Assembly (NCBI RefSeq): GCF_002302565.1
Contig: NZ_CP022382.1
Location: 1,187,001 to 1,251,000, forward strand
DNA from: Capnocytophaga canimorsus
GTDB lineage: Bacteria > Bacteroidota > Bacteroidia > Flavobacteriales > Flavobacteriaceae
DNA length: 64,000 bases
Reading direction: 5' to 3'
The notes under the pieces are model-generated. The model did no database searches, was not told the DNA's origin, and was given only the letters and a program-made list of their open reading frames with translations. This document shows, one piece after another, positions 43,744 through 53,184 of this stretch. The stretch's first letter is position 1, and every line of letters begins with the position of its first letter. Made by a program: the position numbers and the translations under genes.

Positions 43744-45873
43744 ATGAAAAAATTATTTTTTATGGGAGCGATGAGCCTTATTACTTCGGCTTATGCTCAA
43801 ACAATGGAATCAGAAAAAGATTCTACAGAATTAAAAACCATCAAATTAGACGAAGTACTGGTTTCAGCAGTAAGGGCAAAACAAACTTTGCCAGTAACTT
43901 TCTCCAATTTATCGAAATCAGACATCGCAAAAAGCAATCAAGGACAACAAATCCCGATGCTTTTAGGGAACTTGCCTAACGTAGTTTCATATTCTGAAGA
44001 CGGAACAGGCTTCGGGGCAACCTACCTTTCTGTTCGTGGAAGTGACCTTTACCGAACCAATGTGACTATCAATGGTATTCCGTACAATGACTCAGAATCA
44101 CAAGGAACTTTTTGGTACAATCTTTCCGATTTTGCTTCTTCCTCAGAGAATATCCAACTTCAACGTGGTGTAGGTACATCTACTAATGGTGCGGGAGCTT
44201 TCGGAGCAAGTTTGAACGTACTTACTGATGCCGTTTCGGAGAATCCATACGCCGAAATTGCAAATTTCTACGGAAGTTACAACACACATAAGCATATGGT
44301 AAAACTTTCGACAGGAAAAATCAATGAGCGTTTTGAGCTTTCGGGACGTTTTTCAAAAATCAATTCTAACGGGTACAGAGACAGAGCATCATCTGATTTG
44401 AAATCCTATTTTTTACAAGGAGCTTATTCTTACAAAAATACGCTGATTAAAGCTTTAGTTTTTGGTGGAAAAGAAAAAACACAGCTTACTTGGATAGGAA
44501 TTGACGAGGCAACTTTAAACAAAAACAGAAAATACAATCCTGCTGGAAAATACAAAGATGCAGAGGGCAACACTCGTTTCTATGACAATGAAACGGATAA
44601 TTACCAACAAGACCACGCTCAACTGCATTGGGTAGAAAAATGGTCTCCTTTTTGGACAACCAACTTGGCTTTTCATTACACCAAAGGTCGTGGACATTGG
44701 GAAATGTACGAAACTTGGGGCGGTGCAACCTATGACAAACACCAAATCACACGATACGCCTTAGACAACGATTTCTACGGAGCTACATTATCTTCCAATT
44801 TCAAGAAAAATACTATTGATTTGATATTTGGAGGTGCTTTCAACAAATATGACGGATTGCATTTCGAAGAAAGAGTATGGTCGGAAGAAGCTTCAAAACC
44901 TTATCAAGAAATTGTAGATGAAAATTGGGGATACAAAAAAGATGGTTCCGCTTTTGCCAAAATGACTTGGAAATTTGCTCCTCAGTGGGATTTATTTACT
45001 GATATTCAATACAGATACGTTCACTACAAAGCCGATGAATACAAAGCTAACAAAGCATTTAATTTTATCAACCCTAAAATAGGAGTAAGTTTTTCCTTAA
45101 ACGAAAATAATTATTTTTACTTATCGTATGCCAAAGCCACTAAGGAGCCGAATCGTAGCGACTACAAAGCGGCACACAAAGAGTACGAAAAAGCCAAAAA
45201 GACAGACCCTTCCGCAACAATAAGAGAGCCTCGACCTGAAAAATTGAACGATTTTGAATTGGGTTGGAGATACAACACCCCAAAAGTAAAAATCAATACG
45301 AATTTATATTATATGCTTTATAAAGACCAATTGGTACTAACTGGTCGTTTGAACGACAAAGGGTATCCAATTCGTGATAACAGCGGAGATAGCTACAGAG
45401 CTGGACTTGAAGTAGATGCTACTTTACTACTTTCCGACAGATGGATTTGGCAACCAAATGTATCTGTCAGCAGAAATAAAAATATTGATTTTCACACTAT
45501 AAAAGAAGGAAAATCGGTAAATATAGGAAACACCAAACTATCGTATTCTCCTGAATTTGTGGCTTCAAGCTCATTAACTTTCAAGCCTATACCAAACTTT
45601 GGTGCAACATTGTTAACCAAATACGTAGGAGAGCAATATATGAGCAACATTAACGAAGAAAACTCAAAATTAAAATCTTACTTTGTTAACAACTTGCACT
45701 TATCGTATGAAATAAATCCATTAAAATTCTGTAAATCAATAGTGATTTCAGTTACTGGGAACAACATTTTGAATGCGAAATATGTAGCCAACGGAACTTT
45801 TGAAGATGGACAAGCTGCTTACTTCCCTCAAGCCGAAATCAATTATCTGGCAGGGCTAACACTATCATTTTAG
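43744..45873 (+). CDS. TonB-dependent outer-membrane receptor (likely thiamine uptake)
   Basis: The 709-residue protein has a signal peptide (GAMSLITSAYAQ), a short linker with a TonB-box-like LKTIKLDEVLVSAVRAKQ, the plug domain (ending around residue 165, with QGQQIPMLLGNLPNVVSYSE) and a 22-strand barrel ending in NYLAGLTLSF. It is a classical small TonB receptor, not a SusC with its extra N-terminal domain. The TPP riboswitch in front makes uptake of thiamine or a thiamine precursor the best inference. No thiamine biosynthesis genes are next to it. Confidence 0.92.
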   Translation: MKKLFFMGAMSLITSAYAQTMESEKDSTELKTIKLDEVLVSAVRAKQTLPVTFSNLSKSDIAKSNQGQQIPMLLGNLPNVVSYSEDGTGFGATYLSVRGSDLYRTNVTINGIPYNDSESQGTFWYNLSDFASSSENIQLQRGVGTSTNGAGAFGASLNVLTDAVSENPYAEIANFYGSYNTHKHMVKLSTGKINERFELSGRFSKINSNGYRDRASSDLKSYFLQGAYSYKNTLIKALVFGGKEKTQLTWIGIDEATLNKNRKYNPAGKYKDAEGNTRFYDNETDNYQQDHAQLHWVEKWSPFWTTNLAFHYTKGRGHWEMYETWGGATYDKHQITRYALDNDFYGATLSSNFKKNTIDLIFGGAFNKYDGLHFEERVWSEEASKPYQEIVDENWGYKKDGSAFAKMTWKFAPQWDLFTDIQYRYVHYKADEYKANKAFNFINPKIGVSFSLNENNYFYLSYAKATKEPNRSDYKAAHKEYEKAKKTDPSATIREPRPEKLNDFELGWRYNTPKVKINTNLYYMLYKDQLVLTGRLNDKGYPIRDNSGDSYRAGLEVDATLLLSDRWIWQPNVSVSRNKNIDFHTIKEGKSVNIGNTKLSYSPEFVASSSLTFKPIPNFGATLLTKYVGEQYMSNINEENSKLKSYFVNNLHLSYEINPLKFCKSIVISVTGNNILNAKYVANGTFEDGQAAYFPQAEINYLAGLTLSF

Positions 45874-45900
45874 AAAATAATTTTCAATCCATACCCTTAA

Positions 45901-45940
45901 AAAAAGCGGAGTTATACCATTGAGTAAACTTCCGCTTTTT
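45901..45940. terminator. Bidirectional terminator between TonB receptor and apbE
   Basis: AAAAAGCGGA (45901-45910) pairs with TCCGCTTTTT (45931-45940) with A- and T-tracts outside, between convergent genes. Confidence 0.8.
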
Positions 45941-45972
45941 GGTTTAATAACACCAATAAACGCTAATGGTTT

Positions 45973-46989
45973 TTATTCTGTTTGATATTTTTTGAATCCT
46001 TCAGTTGTAAAAATCTCCGTTTGATTTTGAGTATTGTTAAAAATAATCATCGCATCAATGGTGGGATTTTCCTTTAAGAATTGTTTACTTCGCTCGAAAT
46101 CCATAAGCATTAACATTGTAGCATATCCGTCAGCCAACATCGCGTTGGAGGTAACGACCGTTACACTAAGAATATTACTTTGCTTGGCTAAACCCGTTTT
46201 AGGGTTAATGGAATGCACATATTTTTCCCCAGTGAGGCTATCCGTCCATACTTTCCGATAATTCCCAGAGGTAGCCAGCCCTTTGTTAGTAAATTGTAAT
46301 GTAGTAATTAAGGTGCGGTTTTCGGGAGATTGCGTGGGGTCATCAACTCCAATAGTCCACTTTTTATCATCAATGGTATTTTTCCCACTTAGGAAAATCT
46401 CACCTCCTACTTCCACCAGAAAATTTTCAATTCCTTTTGATTTTAAGAAATCTGCCAATACATCTACAGTATACCCTTGTGCAATAGCATTGAAATCGAA
46501 CGCAATTTCAGAATGCTGTTTGACAATTTGTTTGTTTGGCAAAAGGGTCACTTTCTGAAAACCTACACGAAGTAAAAGGCTGTCTATCTCTGACGATGTT
46601 GGCGGTTTTTTAGCATTGTTTTTACCAAATCCCCAAGCATTTACTAAAATTCCGACCGTAGGGTCAAACAGCCCTTCGCTTTGTTGCCAAATACTTTGCG
46701 AGGCAAGAAAAACCTTTTCAAAATGAGTATCAATATAAGCCTCTTCTGCCCGATTGATTTTTGAGATGATAGACTCCGAACGATAGGTGGACATTGACAA
46801 ATCAATCACTTCAAAAATAGAGTCCACCGATGATTTTTTAATTTCTTCACGATCCGAAATGTACTTTATCTGATAGGTACTTCCTTGAGCTAATCCGCTT
46901 ATAGTATGTAGTTTATTTGTTTTTTCTTGACAAGATTGAAAAGCGAACACTCCGCCTAAAATCAGTAAAAAAAATAGTTTTCTTTTCAT
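45973..46989 (-). CDS. apbE: FAD:protein FMN transferase
   Basis: ApbE attaches FMN covalently to threonines of proteins such as NqrB, NqrC and RnfG. The 338-residue protein is a lipoprotein (signal peptide ending FAFQSC, Cys20). FMN-transferase motifs: DFNAIAQGYTVDVLADFL (~170), VEVGGEIFLSGK (~190) and the metal-binding block SNAMLADGYATMLMLM near 285, with Asp and Thr retained. It is the last gene of a leftward trio (nucleoside phosphorylase, small protein, apbE) with gaps of 1 and 21 bases. Its substrate proteins are not in the window. Confidence 0.92.
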   Translation of the reverse strand: MKRKLFFLLILGGVFAFQSCQEKTNKLHTISGLAQGSTYQIKYISDREEIKKSSVDSIFEVIDLSMSTYRSESIISKINRAEEAYIDTHFEKVFLASQSIWQQSEGLFDPTVGILVNAWGFGKNNAKKPPTSSEIDSLLLRVGFQKVTLLPNKQIVKQHSEIAFDFNAIAQGYTVDVLADFLKSKGIENFLVEVGGEIFLSGKNTIDDKKWTIGVDDPTQSPENRTLITTLQFTNKGLATSGNYRKVWTDSLTGEKYVHSINPKTGLAKQSNILSVTVVTSNAMLADGYATMLMLMDFERSKQFLKENPTIDAMIIFNNTQNQTEIFTTEGFKKYQTE

Positions 46990-47010
46990 TACATTCCTCT
47001 TTAAAATAAC

Positions 47011-47379
47011 TTAGCGGATTTCCAAGAGCCCTTTAAAATTAACCTTATAGGGCTGATTTTTGTAAATAGGATACTCCTGATTTTCAATATTAGTAAGCCC
47101 CACTCCTGCAAAGTAGGTCTTAGCTTGGTGTTTTTCAGCGTGCTTACGTACCATTTGCATCAGTATAGGGTCATAAGCATCAGGATCTTCACCATAAGGA
47201 ACGGCTCTTACAATAATGAAATGCTTCTGTTTGTTTTTATCAACACAAACAAATTGTGGGTCTTTTTTAAGTTTACTATTTACCAGTAAAAACTCCCACT
47301 GCAAATCGTCTCGCAAGGCTGTCCCCACGATGTTCATTGCCAAATAATGTAATTCTTCTCCAGTTAACGGAATAGGCAT
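47011..47379 (-). CDS. Small conserved protein next to apbE (unknown function)
   Basis: A 122-residue soluble protein. Proteins like this are commonly labelled 'Na+-translocating NADH-quinone reductase subunit F' in Flavobacteriia annotations because of position near apbE/nqr genes, but I see no ferredoxin cysteines, FAD motif or membrane helix here. Characteristic stretches are GEELHYLAMNIVGTALRDD, FIIVRAVPYGEDPDAYDP and KTYFAGVGLTNIENQEYP. It starts 1 base after the phosphorylase stop and ends 21 bases before apbE, so the three are co-transcribed. A role connected with flavinylation is possible but only inferred from position. Confidence 0.6.
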   Translation of the reverse strand: MPIPLTGEELHYLAMNIVGTALRDDLQWEFLLVNSKLKKDPQFVCVDKNKQKHFIIVRAVPYGEDPDAYDPILMQMVRKHAEKHQAKTYFAGVGLTNIENQEYPIYKNQPYKVNFKGLLEIR

Positions 47380-47380
47380 T

Positions 47381-48259
47381 TTACAGGTTTTTAGCTAATT
47401 GATTTAATCCGTAAACGATAAGATTTTCCACAGCTTGTTTAGTATCTTTAGTGAAGGTTCCGTTTGCTCGATTGGCAATGATTGCATTGAGCGAAACGGC
47501 TTGATGCCCCAGCAAACGCGAAAGCCCATAAATAGCAGAAGTTTCCATTTCCAAATTGGTCATTCTAAAATTTTTATATTTGAAGCTATGTAACTTATCG
47601 TTTAGCTGAGCATCTTGTACGGCAAGACGAAGTACACGCCCTTGAGGACCATAAAAACCAGGAGCTGTTCCCGTAATTCCTTCAAAGATATGATCCGAAA
47701 CCAACTTTTCTCTCAGTGAAGCCCCACAACCTACAATATACGGACGTCCCTTTTGCAAATCCCATTGTGTGTGGGCAATAAAAGCTTCTTCCAGCTCTAT
47801 TTCTCGTACTTTTGGAGCATCTTTATACGAATGAAGCATATTATCTAACCCCAATCCGTGAGTAGAAAGCACAATACTATCTACTGGAATATCTGCCTGT
47901 AAAGACCCAGAAGTTCCAAAACGAATAAAGTTTAATGAAGTTTGTTGTTCTTTAGGCTGACGTGTCGCCATATCGATATTAAACAGAGCATCTATCTCAT
48001 TGATAGCAATATCAATATTATCAGGACCAATCCCAGTTGAAAGCACCGACAAGCGTTTTCCTTTGTAAGTCCCCGTATGAGTGCAAAACTCTCTTTTTTG
48101 TACCTGATGCTCAATATGATCGAAATGGGCACTCACGCGTGCCACACGATTTTGGTCGCCCACCAAAATGATGGTTGGAGCCACTTGTTCGGGTTTTAAA
48201 TTCAGATGATAAATACTTCCGTCAGGATTTAAAATAAGTTCAGATTCTCGAATAGCCAT
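47381..48259 (-). CDS. Nucleoside phosphorylase (uridine phosphorylase-like)
   Basis: The 292-residue enzyme belongs to the PNP/UDP phosphorylase family that cleaves nucleosides with phosphate to a base and ribose-1-phosphate. Motifs: PTIILVGDQNRVARVSAHFD (phosphate-binding N-terminus), FIRFGTSGSLQADIP (~110-124), NLEMETSAIYGLSRLLGHQA with the Glu-Met-Glu ribose site (~232-250) and NAIIANRANGTF. Uridine phosphorylase is most likely from the overall layout, but purine activity cannot be excluded. It heads the operon with the small protein and apbE. Confidence 0.82.
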   Translation of the reverse strand: MAIRESELILNPDGSIYHLNLKPEQVAPTIILVGDQNRVARVSAHFDHIEHQVQKREFCTHTGTYKGKRLSVLSTGIGPDNIDIAINEIDALFNIDMATRQPKEQQTSLNFIRFGTSGSLQADIPVDSIVLSTHGLGLDNMLHSYKDAPKVREIELEEAFIAHTQWDLQKGRPYIVGCGASLREKLVSDHIFEGITGTAPGFYGPQGRVLRLAVQDAQLNDKLHSFKYKNFRMTNLEMETSAIYGLSRLLGHQAVSLNAIIANRANGTFTKDTKQAVENLIVYGLNQLAKNL

Positions 48260-48548
48260 AATTCTATATTTTTATTTTGAAAAAATCATCATTTATGTAG
48301 TTTTGGCACAAACCTCAGAGGTAATTCAAAAAAATATGATAAACAAACAATCTGCTTTCTTTTAAGATAAGCAAAGTCAAAACCTTAATTTGCAAAATTT
48401 AGCTCTATATCAGCCTTTACCACTTTGATGAGTTTTAGCCTAAAACCCTCCTTTTATTTCTTTTTGCTTTACCAAAAACTACAAAAGCAAATTTACAAAA
48501 AAACGCCTGTTTATCAAATTATGCTTCTAATTTACATCGGGACATAAA

Positions 48549-49826
48549 CTAATAATTGTATCGTTCACCCCACAAATTCTTAAGATAGGTACGCAATGCG
48601 TTTTCACGCGGATTGTCACCAGGTTCGTATAGCATTGTGCCTTGCAAATCTTCGGGTAGAAAATCTTGAAATGCAAAATTATTTTCAAAATCGTGTGAGT
48701 ATTTGTAGTCTTTTCCGTAATTCAATTCCTTCATCAACTTTGTAGGAGCATTCCGCAAATGAATAGGTACGGACAAATCGCCAGTTTGCTTCACCAATTG
48801 TTGCGCCTTGTTGATTGCCATATACGAAGCATTACTTTTAGGCGAAGCCGCTAAATACACCGCACACTGACTTAGAATGATACGCGCTTCTGGGTAACCA
48901 ATAGTAGTCACTGCCTGAAAGGTATTATTGGCTAAAATTAGCGCTGTTGGATTAGCATTTCCAATATCTTCCGAAGCCAAAATAAGCATTCGTCTAGCAA
49001 TGAATTTCACATCTTCACCACCTTCAATCATTCGAGCAAGCCAATAAACAGCGGCATTGGGGTCACTCCCCCGTATGGATTTGATAAATGCCGAAACAAT
49101 GTCATAATGTTGTTCACCCGTTTTATCATAAAGCACCGTATTTTTCTGAACTACTTGCATTACTTTTTCATTAGTAATGACAATTTCATTGGCTTCAAAG
49201 GTATTGATTATTAGCTCGAACGTATTAAGGAGTTTGCGTCCGTCCCCACCAGATAGCCGTATTAACGCTTCCGTTTCAGAGAGTGTAATGCGTTTTTTCT
49301 TTAAGATTTCATCTTTTTCAACAGCATTTTTGAGCAATTTTTCCAAATCATTACGCTCAAAGGAATTAAGCGTATATATCTGACAACGTGACAATAAAGC
49401 AGGAATTACCTCAAAACTCGGATTTTCGGTAGTAGCCCCAATGAGCGTTATCCACCCTTTTTCAACCGCTCCCAGTAATGAATCTTGCTGTGTTTTATTA
49501 AATCGGTGGATTTCATCAATAAAAACAATAGGATTTTTAGTAGCAAATAACCCATTGTTTTGTTTCGATTTTTCAATCACTTCACGCACCTCTTTGATGC
49601 CTGAACTGATAGCGCTCAAAGTAAAAAAAGCCCGACGGCTTTGTTGAGCAATGATTTGAGCAAGTGTCGTTTTTCCCGTTCCTGGTGGTCCCCACAGAAT
49701 GAGAGAAGGAAGCAAACCACTTTCAATCTGTTTACGCAGTGAGCCATTTTCGCCTACCAAATGTTCTTGCCCCACATAACTATCCAAATGTGTGGGACGC
49801 ATACGTTCTGCCAAAGGTGTATTCAT
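48549..49826 (-). CDS. rarA: Replication-associated recombination protein RarA (MgsA)
   Basis: RarA is a clamp-loader-like AAA+ ATPase that acts at stalled replication forks. The 425-residue protein has the start TPLAERMRPTHLDSYVGQEHLVG, Walker A GPPGTGKTTLAQIIA (~45-59), Walker B IVFIDEIHRFNKTQQDSLLGAVE, sensor 1 GATTENPSFEV and the arginine-bearing LLSRCQIYTL, then the C-terminal tetramerisation part with IKSIRGSDPNAAVYWLARM. All key elements are intact. Transcribed leftward alone; the upstream 289-base gap holds no recognised element. Confidence 0.95.
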   Translation of the reverse strand: MNTPLAERMRPTHLDSYVGQEHLVGENGSLRKQIESGLLPSLILWGPPGTGKTTLAQIIAQQSRRAFFTLSAISSGIKEVREVIEKSKQNNGLFATKNPIVFIDEIHRFNKTQQDSLLGAVEKGWITLIGATTENPSFEVIPALLSRCQIYTLNSFERNDLEKLLKNAVEKDEILKKKRITLSETEALIRLSGGDGRKLLNTFELIINTFEANEIVITNEKVMQVVQKNTVLYDKTGEQHYDIVSAFIKSIRGSDPNAAVYWLARMIEGGEDVKFIARRMLILASEDIGNANPTALILANNTFQAVTTIGYPEARIILSQCAVYLAASPKSNASYMAINKAQQLVKQTGDLSVPIHLRNAPTKLMKELNYGKDYKYSHDFENNFAFQDFLPEDLQGTMLYEPGDNPRENALRTYLKNLWGERYNY

Positions 49827-49919
49827 AAAGGCAAAGGTACAGAATTTAATGGTTTGTGAAGCAAAGTAATTTTTTAGCAGAAATCAAGCAATTCAGGCAA
49901 AGCATATCAATGCAATTTT

Positions 49920-51695
49920 CTATTGTTGAACTTGTACCCAATGTAAAAAGTTGCCTATTTCAAAGGTTACATTCCATTTTCCGTAAGCTTTAAATGCCCA
50001 TAAATTTACCGGAGTATTTTCTGACGAGCGATTTTCCATAACTAAATAACTATACAAACAAAGAGGGTCGCCTATTTTTTTAAGGGTTTGCTTATCCAAT
50101 CGTTGGAGCAATACTTTTTCAAAGAAAGCATCAGTGGTATTATAAATTACATTAACATATTTTTCATCAGCTATGGCAATAACACTATCCAAAAAATTGT
50201 CTGTGAAAAGAGCTTCGGGCTCCCATTCTTGCGAAATCGGATACTTGTAAAGCGTACCTCCTTTACTATCAAGATAATAAGACGGATTTCCATTGAAGTA
50301 AATCCCCCAATGAGTATATTTTTCTCCCAAATCAATTAGAGAAGAAGCTCCGTTTTGGGTTAAATTCACCTGATATTTTCGTTTTTCACCCGAAATAATA
50401 ATGGGTAAATACGAAATTTGAGTTTCACCAATGCGTCCTACTCGGATAAAGTCAATAGCATCATCTTTGGGCAACAGTTTAGAAAGGTTGATTTCTTTTA
50501 TTTTTTCCCCCGTTTTGGTATTTATCAATAAGGCCTTATAGGTATTTGAAATCTTATAACAGAGATATAAAACGTTTTCAGTAAATAGAGATTCTCGAAC
50601 TTCTACGAGCTTATTTCCTTTTGTTTTGGGCATCAGTATATTTTCTTTTTGTTTTTTATAAGAAAGATTGCCCTCCTGTCCTTTTTGCAAATATTTTTGC
50701 CAAACAATATCAGGAAAATCTTTTAGTATGTACAATGCCTCGTTGTTTAAATAAAAACTTTTAATGCTGCTTATTGCTTCAGTAGGAATGTTTTTCTCGG
50801 TAAAGGTTACGGGGTCTAATTCAACAAGCTGTTTTCCTTCCGAAGGAGAACTCAAAAACATAATGTTTCTTTGTTGCGGATTGTTATTTTTCCGTAAAGA
50901 ATTTCCGTAACCCTCTTTTCGAACTCGGAAAGTATGTGTTTTTGACGGACAGATTTTTTCTGTAATATCAGTATTTAAAATGTTTTTAAGCCAGATTTTA
51001 TAGGCTTGGGCAGTAGGATTTTTGGGAATGGGAAAATCGTATTTGAACCGATAGAGTTTATCAAGTATTTGTTGTGCCACATCGGCAACTGCCATTTTTT
51101 TTTGATAGTATTCACTACCAGCAACCATTTTACCATCTTTATTTACACCATGCCAAATGATTTCGCTTATAAAAGGGATGCTATCTTGGTTATTGAGTTG
51201 GTCTATCCAAAGCGGAATATCTCTCAAATCCTCATAAACAGAAAGTTGCCGATATGAAAAAGGTTTTCCTTCTTGCATTAATTGATATATCGAAGGGAAT
51301 GTTTCATTCAAATCATCAGGATATTGAGCGATAATTTTGTTGTTTTGATAGATTTTTTTAGCTACAAAGGTATTTTCTGTTGAAGGCACAAGAGTTGCCT
51401 CAATGGTAAAAAGCGTATCGTAGGTGTAACAAATATCATCTTTAAAAAGCGGAATAATCAGTGCCGTTTTTTGTTGTAATCGCTCGGCATCGGCTGGCAA
51501 AAGCTCTAAAAAATAAGCCCATTCGGGTAGAAAAACGCTACCCTTTTCCATAATAAAGAGAAAATTGGCGGTTTTTTCATCTAATCTTATTGTACGAAAA
51601 TCTTCCCTAAAGTAGCCACTAAATGATATGGTTTCCTGTGAATGGCTCATACTTATCCATAATAAAAGAAAAATAATTGAAAGTTTTTTATTCAT
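49920..51695 (-). CDS. Secreted protein of unknown function
   Basis: I do not recognise a family. The 591-residue product has a signal peptide (LSIIFLLLWISMSHSQ) and no other membrane segment. The body is beta-rich with charged loops, for example VFLPEWAYFLELLPADAERL, FRVRKEGYGNSLRKNNNPQQ and LFTENVLYLCYKISNTYKAL, and the C-terminal half gives a WD/beta-propeller-like impression without clear repeats. No type IX sorting domain or lipobox. A helical segment IADVAQQILDKLYRFKYDFP is near residue 205. The gene stands alone between rarA and the C1 peptidase. Confidence 0.55.
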   Translation of the reverse strand: MNKKLSIIFLLLWISMSHSQETISFSGYFREDFRTIRLDEKTANFLFIMEKGSVFLPEWAYFLELLPADAERLQQKTALIIPLFKDDICYTYDTLFTIEATLVPSTENTFVAKKIYQNNKIIAQYPDDLNETFPSIYQLMQEGKPFSYRQLSVYEDLRDIPLWIDQLNNQDSIPFISEIIWHGVNKDGKMVAGSEYYQKKMAVADVAQQILDKLYRFKYDFPIPKNPTAQAYKIWLKNILNTDITEKICPSKTHTFRVRKEGYGNSLRKNNNPQQRNIMFLSSPSEGKQLVELDPVTFTEKNIPTEAISSIKSFYLNNEALYILKDFPDIVWQKYLQKGQEGNLSYKKQKENILMPKTKGNKLVEVRESLFTENVLYLCYKISNTYKALLINTKTGEKIKEINLSKLLPKDDAIDFIRVGRIGETQISYLPIIISGEKRKYQVNLTQNGASSLIDLGEKYTHWGIYFNGNPSYYLDSKGGTLYKYPISQEWEPEALFTDNFLDSVIAIADEKYVNVIYNTTDAFFEKVLLQRLDKQTLKKIGDPLCLYSYLVMENRSSENTPVNLWAFKAYGKWNVTFEIGNFLHWVQVQQ

Positions 51696-51786
51696 AATTG
51701 GTTTGTTTTATAAAAAGTATGATGATTATTATCCTGACAGAAATCATTTATTTTTTTCTGTATCATACTTGCAGAAACTGTACTAC

Positions 51787-51822
51787 AAAAAAATATCCTA
51801 AGCTCATTATGAACTTAGGATA
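51787..51822 (-). terminator. Intrinsic terminator after the C1 peptidase gene
   Basis: TATCCTAAG (51794-51802) pairs with CTTAGGATA (51814-51822); on the minus strand this is followed by seven T (51793-51787). Confidence 0.85.
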
Positions 51823-51828
51823 AAGATA

Positions 51829-53007
51829 TTATTTTCTGTAGTTTTTTAAAATTTCAGCAGGAACAGCACCTTTATGTACCATAAGCGCTGTGGTTTTGTA
51901 CCTCACGTAAGCCTTTGTTACGTACAAATAGCCTTGATAGTCGTTATTTACCCCCCACGAATTTTTCACAATGTAGTATTCTCTACCGTTTTGGTCTTTG
52001 GCAAGTCCTACAATGTGCATTGCGTGGTCATCGGTGGTTTCATAATTATCAAAAGCTTTCTGACGCATTTCTGCAGTGATGTTTCTTTCGTTAGTTGGCG
52101 GATTATCAAAAAGTCTTGTTTGTTGTTCAGCGCTCATTTCTTGCCAATCTTTTTCAGGAACGAAAGCTACTCCGTTTTTCCAGCTGAAATACTTTTCGCT
52201 TACATCGGCAGCCCAAGCTACGGTATATCCTTTTTTAAGAGCATTGTCTATAACCTTAGTAAAATCGGTCATTTCAACATTATAAGCGTGGTCAAAGCTC
52301 CAATTATCAGGAACAGCCATCAGTACGTTTTTGTATTTAGGCTGATTTTCATACGAAAGCATTTCAATATAATCGTCAGGATTTATACCTACCACCTCTT
52401 TAGCGAAGCTCTGTGGTGTATATTTTTTATTTTTGAAGAAAAAAGTTTCTGGCACTTCTCCTAAATAGGCGTCAATGGCTGCGGTAAAAGCTTTTTCCCA
52501 ATTGGGGGTTAGTTTTTTAACATTAGGGCGCTTTACTAATCCTTCTAAAAAGCCTTTCAAAACACCTTGCATTTCCGAGAAATCATTGCGATTTGTACCG
52601 TAATTCAGTCCAGAATAAACGTATTGGGGTACAGCCCCATATTTGGCGTAAATATTGATAATATCGTGTAACTCTCCACCATCACCATAATCTAAATTCC
52701 CGTGAAAACGGACATATTGTTTTGCTTTCTCAATATAAGTATTTCTGGCTGTATAGATTTCTGCCAAATCAACGGGTTGTTTGCCCATTCTTATCATTTC
52801 GCTTTCCAGAAAGGAAGCCCCAGCGTAGCTCCAACAAGTACCACTACTACCTTGGTCTTTCACTTCCATACGCTCCAAATTGATCATAGGCGTAAACAAA
52901 AATCCTGCTTTTTGGCTATAGTTTCCTGCTACTTTGTTAATTAAATCATCTTGAGCCGACACAAATAAAGATGTTCCTACGGCTAACAATAAAGCTATTT
53001 TTTTCAT
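51829..53007 (-). CDS. Secreted C1 (papain-like/bleomycin hydrolase-type) cysteine peptidase
   Basis: The 392-residue protein has a signal peptide (ALLLAVGTSLFVSAQ) and acts in the periplasm or outside. Catalytic residues fit family C1B: Cys58 in KDQGSSGTCWSYAGASF, His328 in TDDHAMHIVGLAKD and Asn349 in IVKNSWGV. The arrangement and the long spacing (270 residues) between Cys and His are those of aminopeptidase C/bleomycin-hydrolase-like enzymes, which in Bacteroidota often carry signal peptides. A strong terminator follows. Function likely peptide degradation in the envelope; substrates not inferable. Confidence 0.93.
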   Translation of the reverse strand: MKKIALLLAVGTSLFVSAQDDLINKVAGNYSQKAGFLFTPMINLERMEVKDQGSSGTCWSYAGASFLESEMIRMGKQPVDLAEIYTARNTYIEKAKQYVRFHGNLDYGDGGELHDIINIYAKYGAVPQYVYSGLNYGTNRNDFSEMQGVLKGFLEGLVKRPNVKKLTPNWEKAFTAAIDAYLGEVPETFFFKNKKYTPQSFAKEVVGINPDDYIEMLSYENQPKYKNVLMAVPDNWSFDHAYNVEMTDFTKVIDNALKKGYTVAWAADVSEKYFSWKNGVAFVPEKDWQEMSAEQQTRLFDNPPTNERNITAEMRQKAFDNYETTDDHAMHIVGLAKDQNGREYYIVKNSWGVNNDYQGYLYVTKAYVRYKTTALMVHKGAVPAEILKNYRK

Positions 53008-53128
53008 TGTTAAAAATTAAATAATTACCTGCCTACAAATATAAAAATTTTGTAAAAGAATTTGCTCTTTATCAAAGCATTTTATCGCAAACGCACTTAG
53101 AAAGCGCAATTCAGTATAAAAAGATTTT

Positions 53129-53157
53129 TTGGTATTTATTGAAAATACGTACCTTTG
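53129..53157 (+). promoter_or_regulatory. Promoter of rrf2-trmN6
   Basis: TTG (53129-53131) and TACCTTTG (53150-53157), 18-base spacer; start codon 28 bases downstream of the -7 box. Confidence 0.6.
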
Positions 53158-53184
53158 TGCCGTTAAAGTTTTCAGAAAAAAAAG

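Noticed and set aside
51874..52464. 196-residue rightward ORF
   Set aside because: It lies wholly antisense to the C1 peptidase, which has intact catalytic residues; its composition is that of a complementary-frame shadow.
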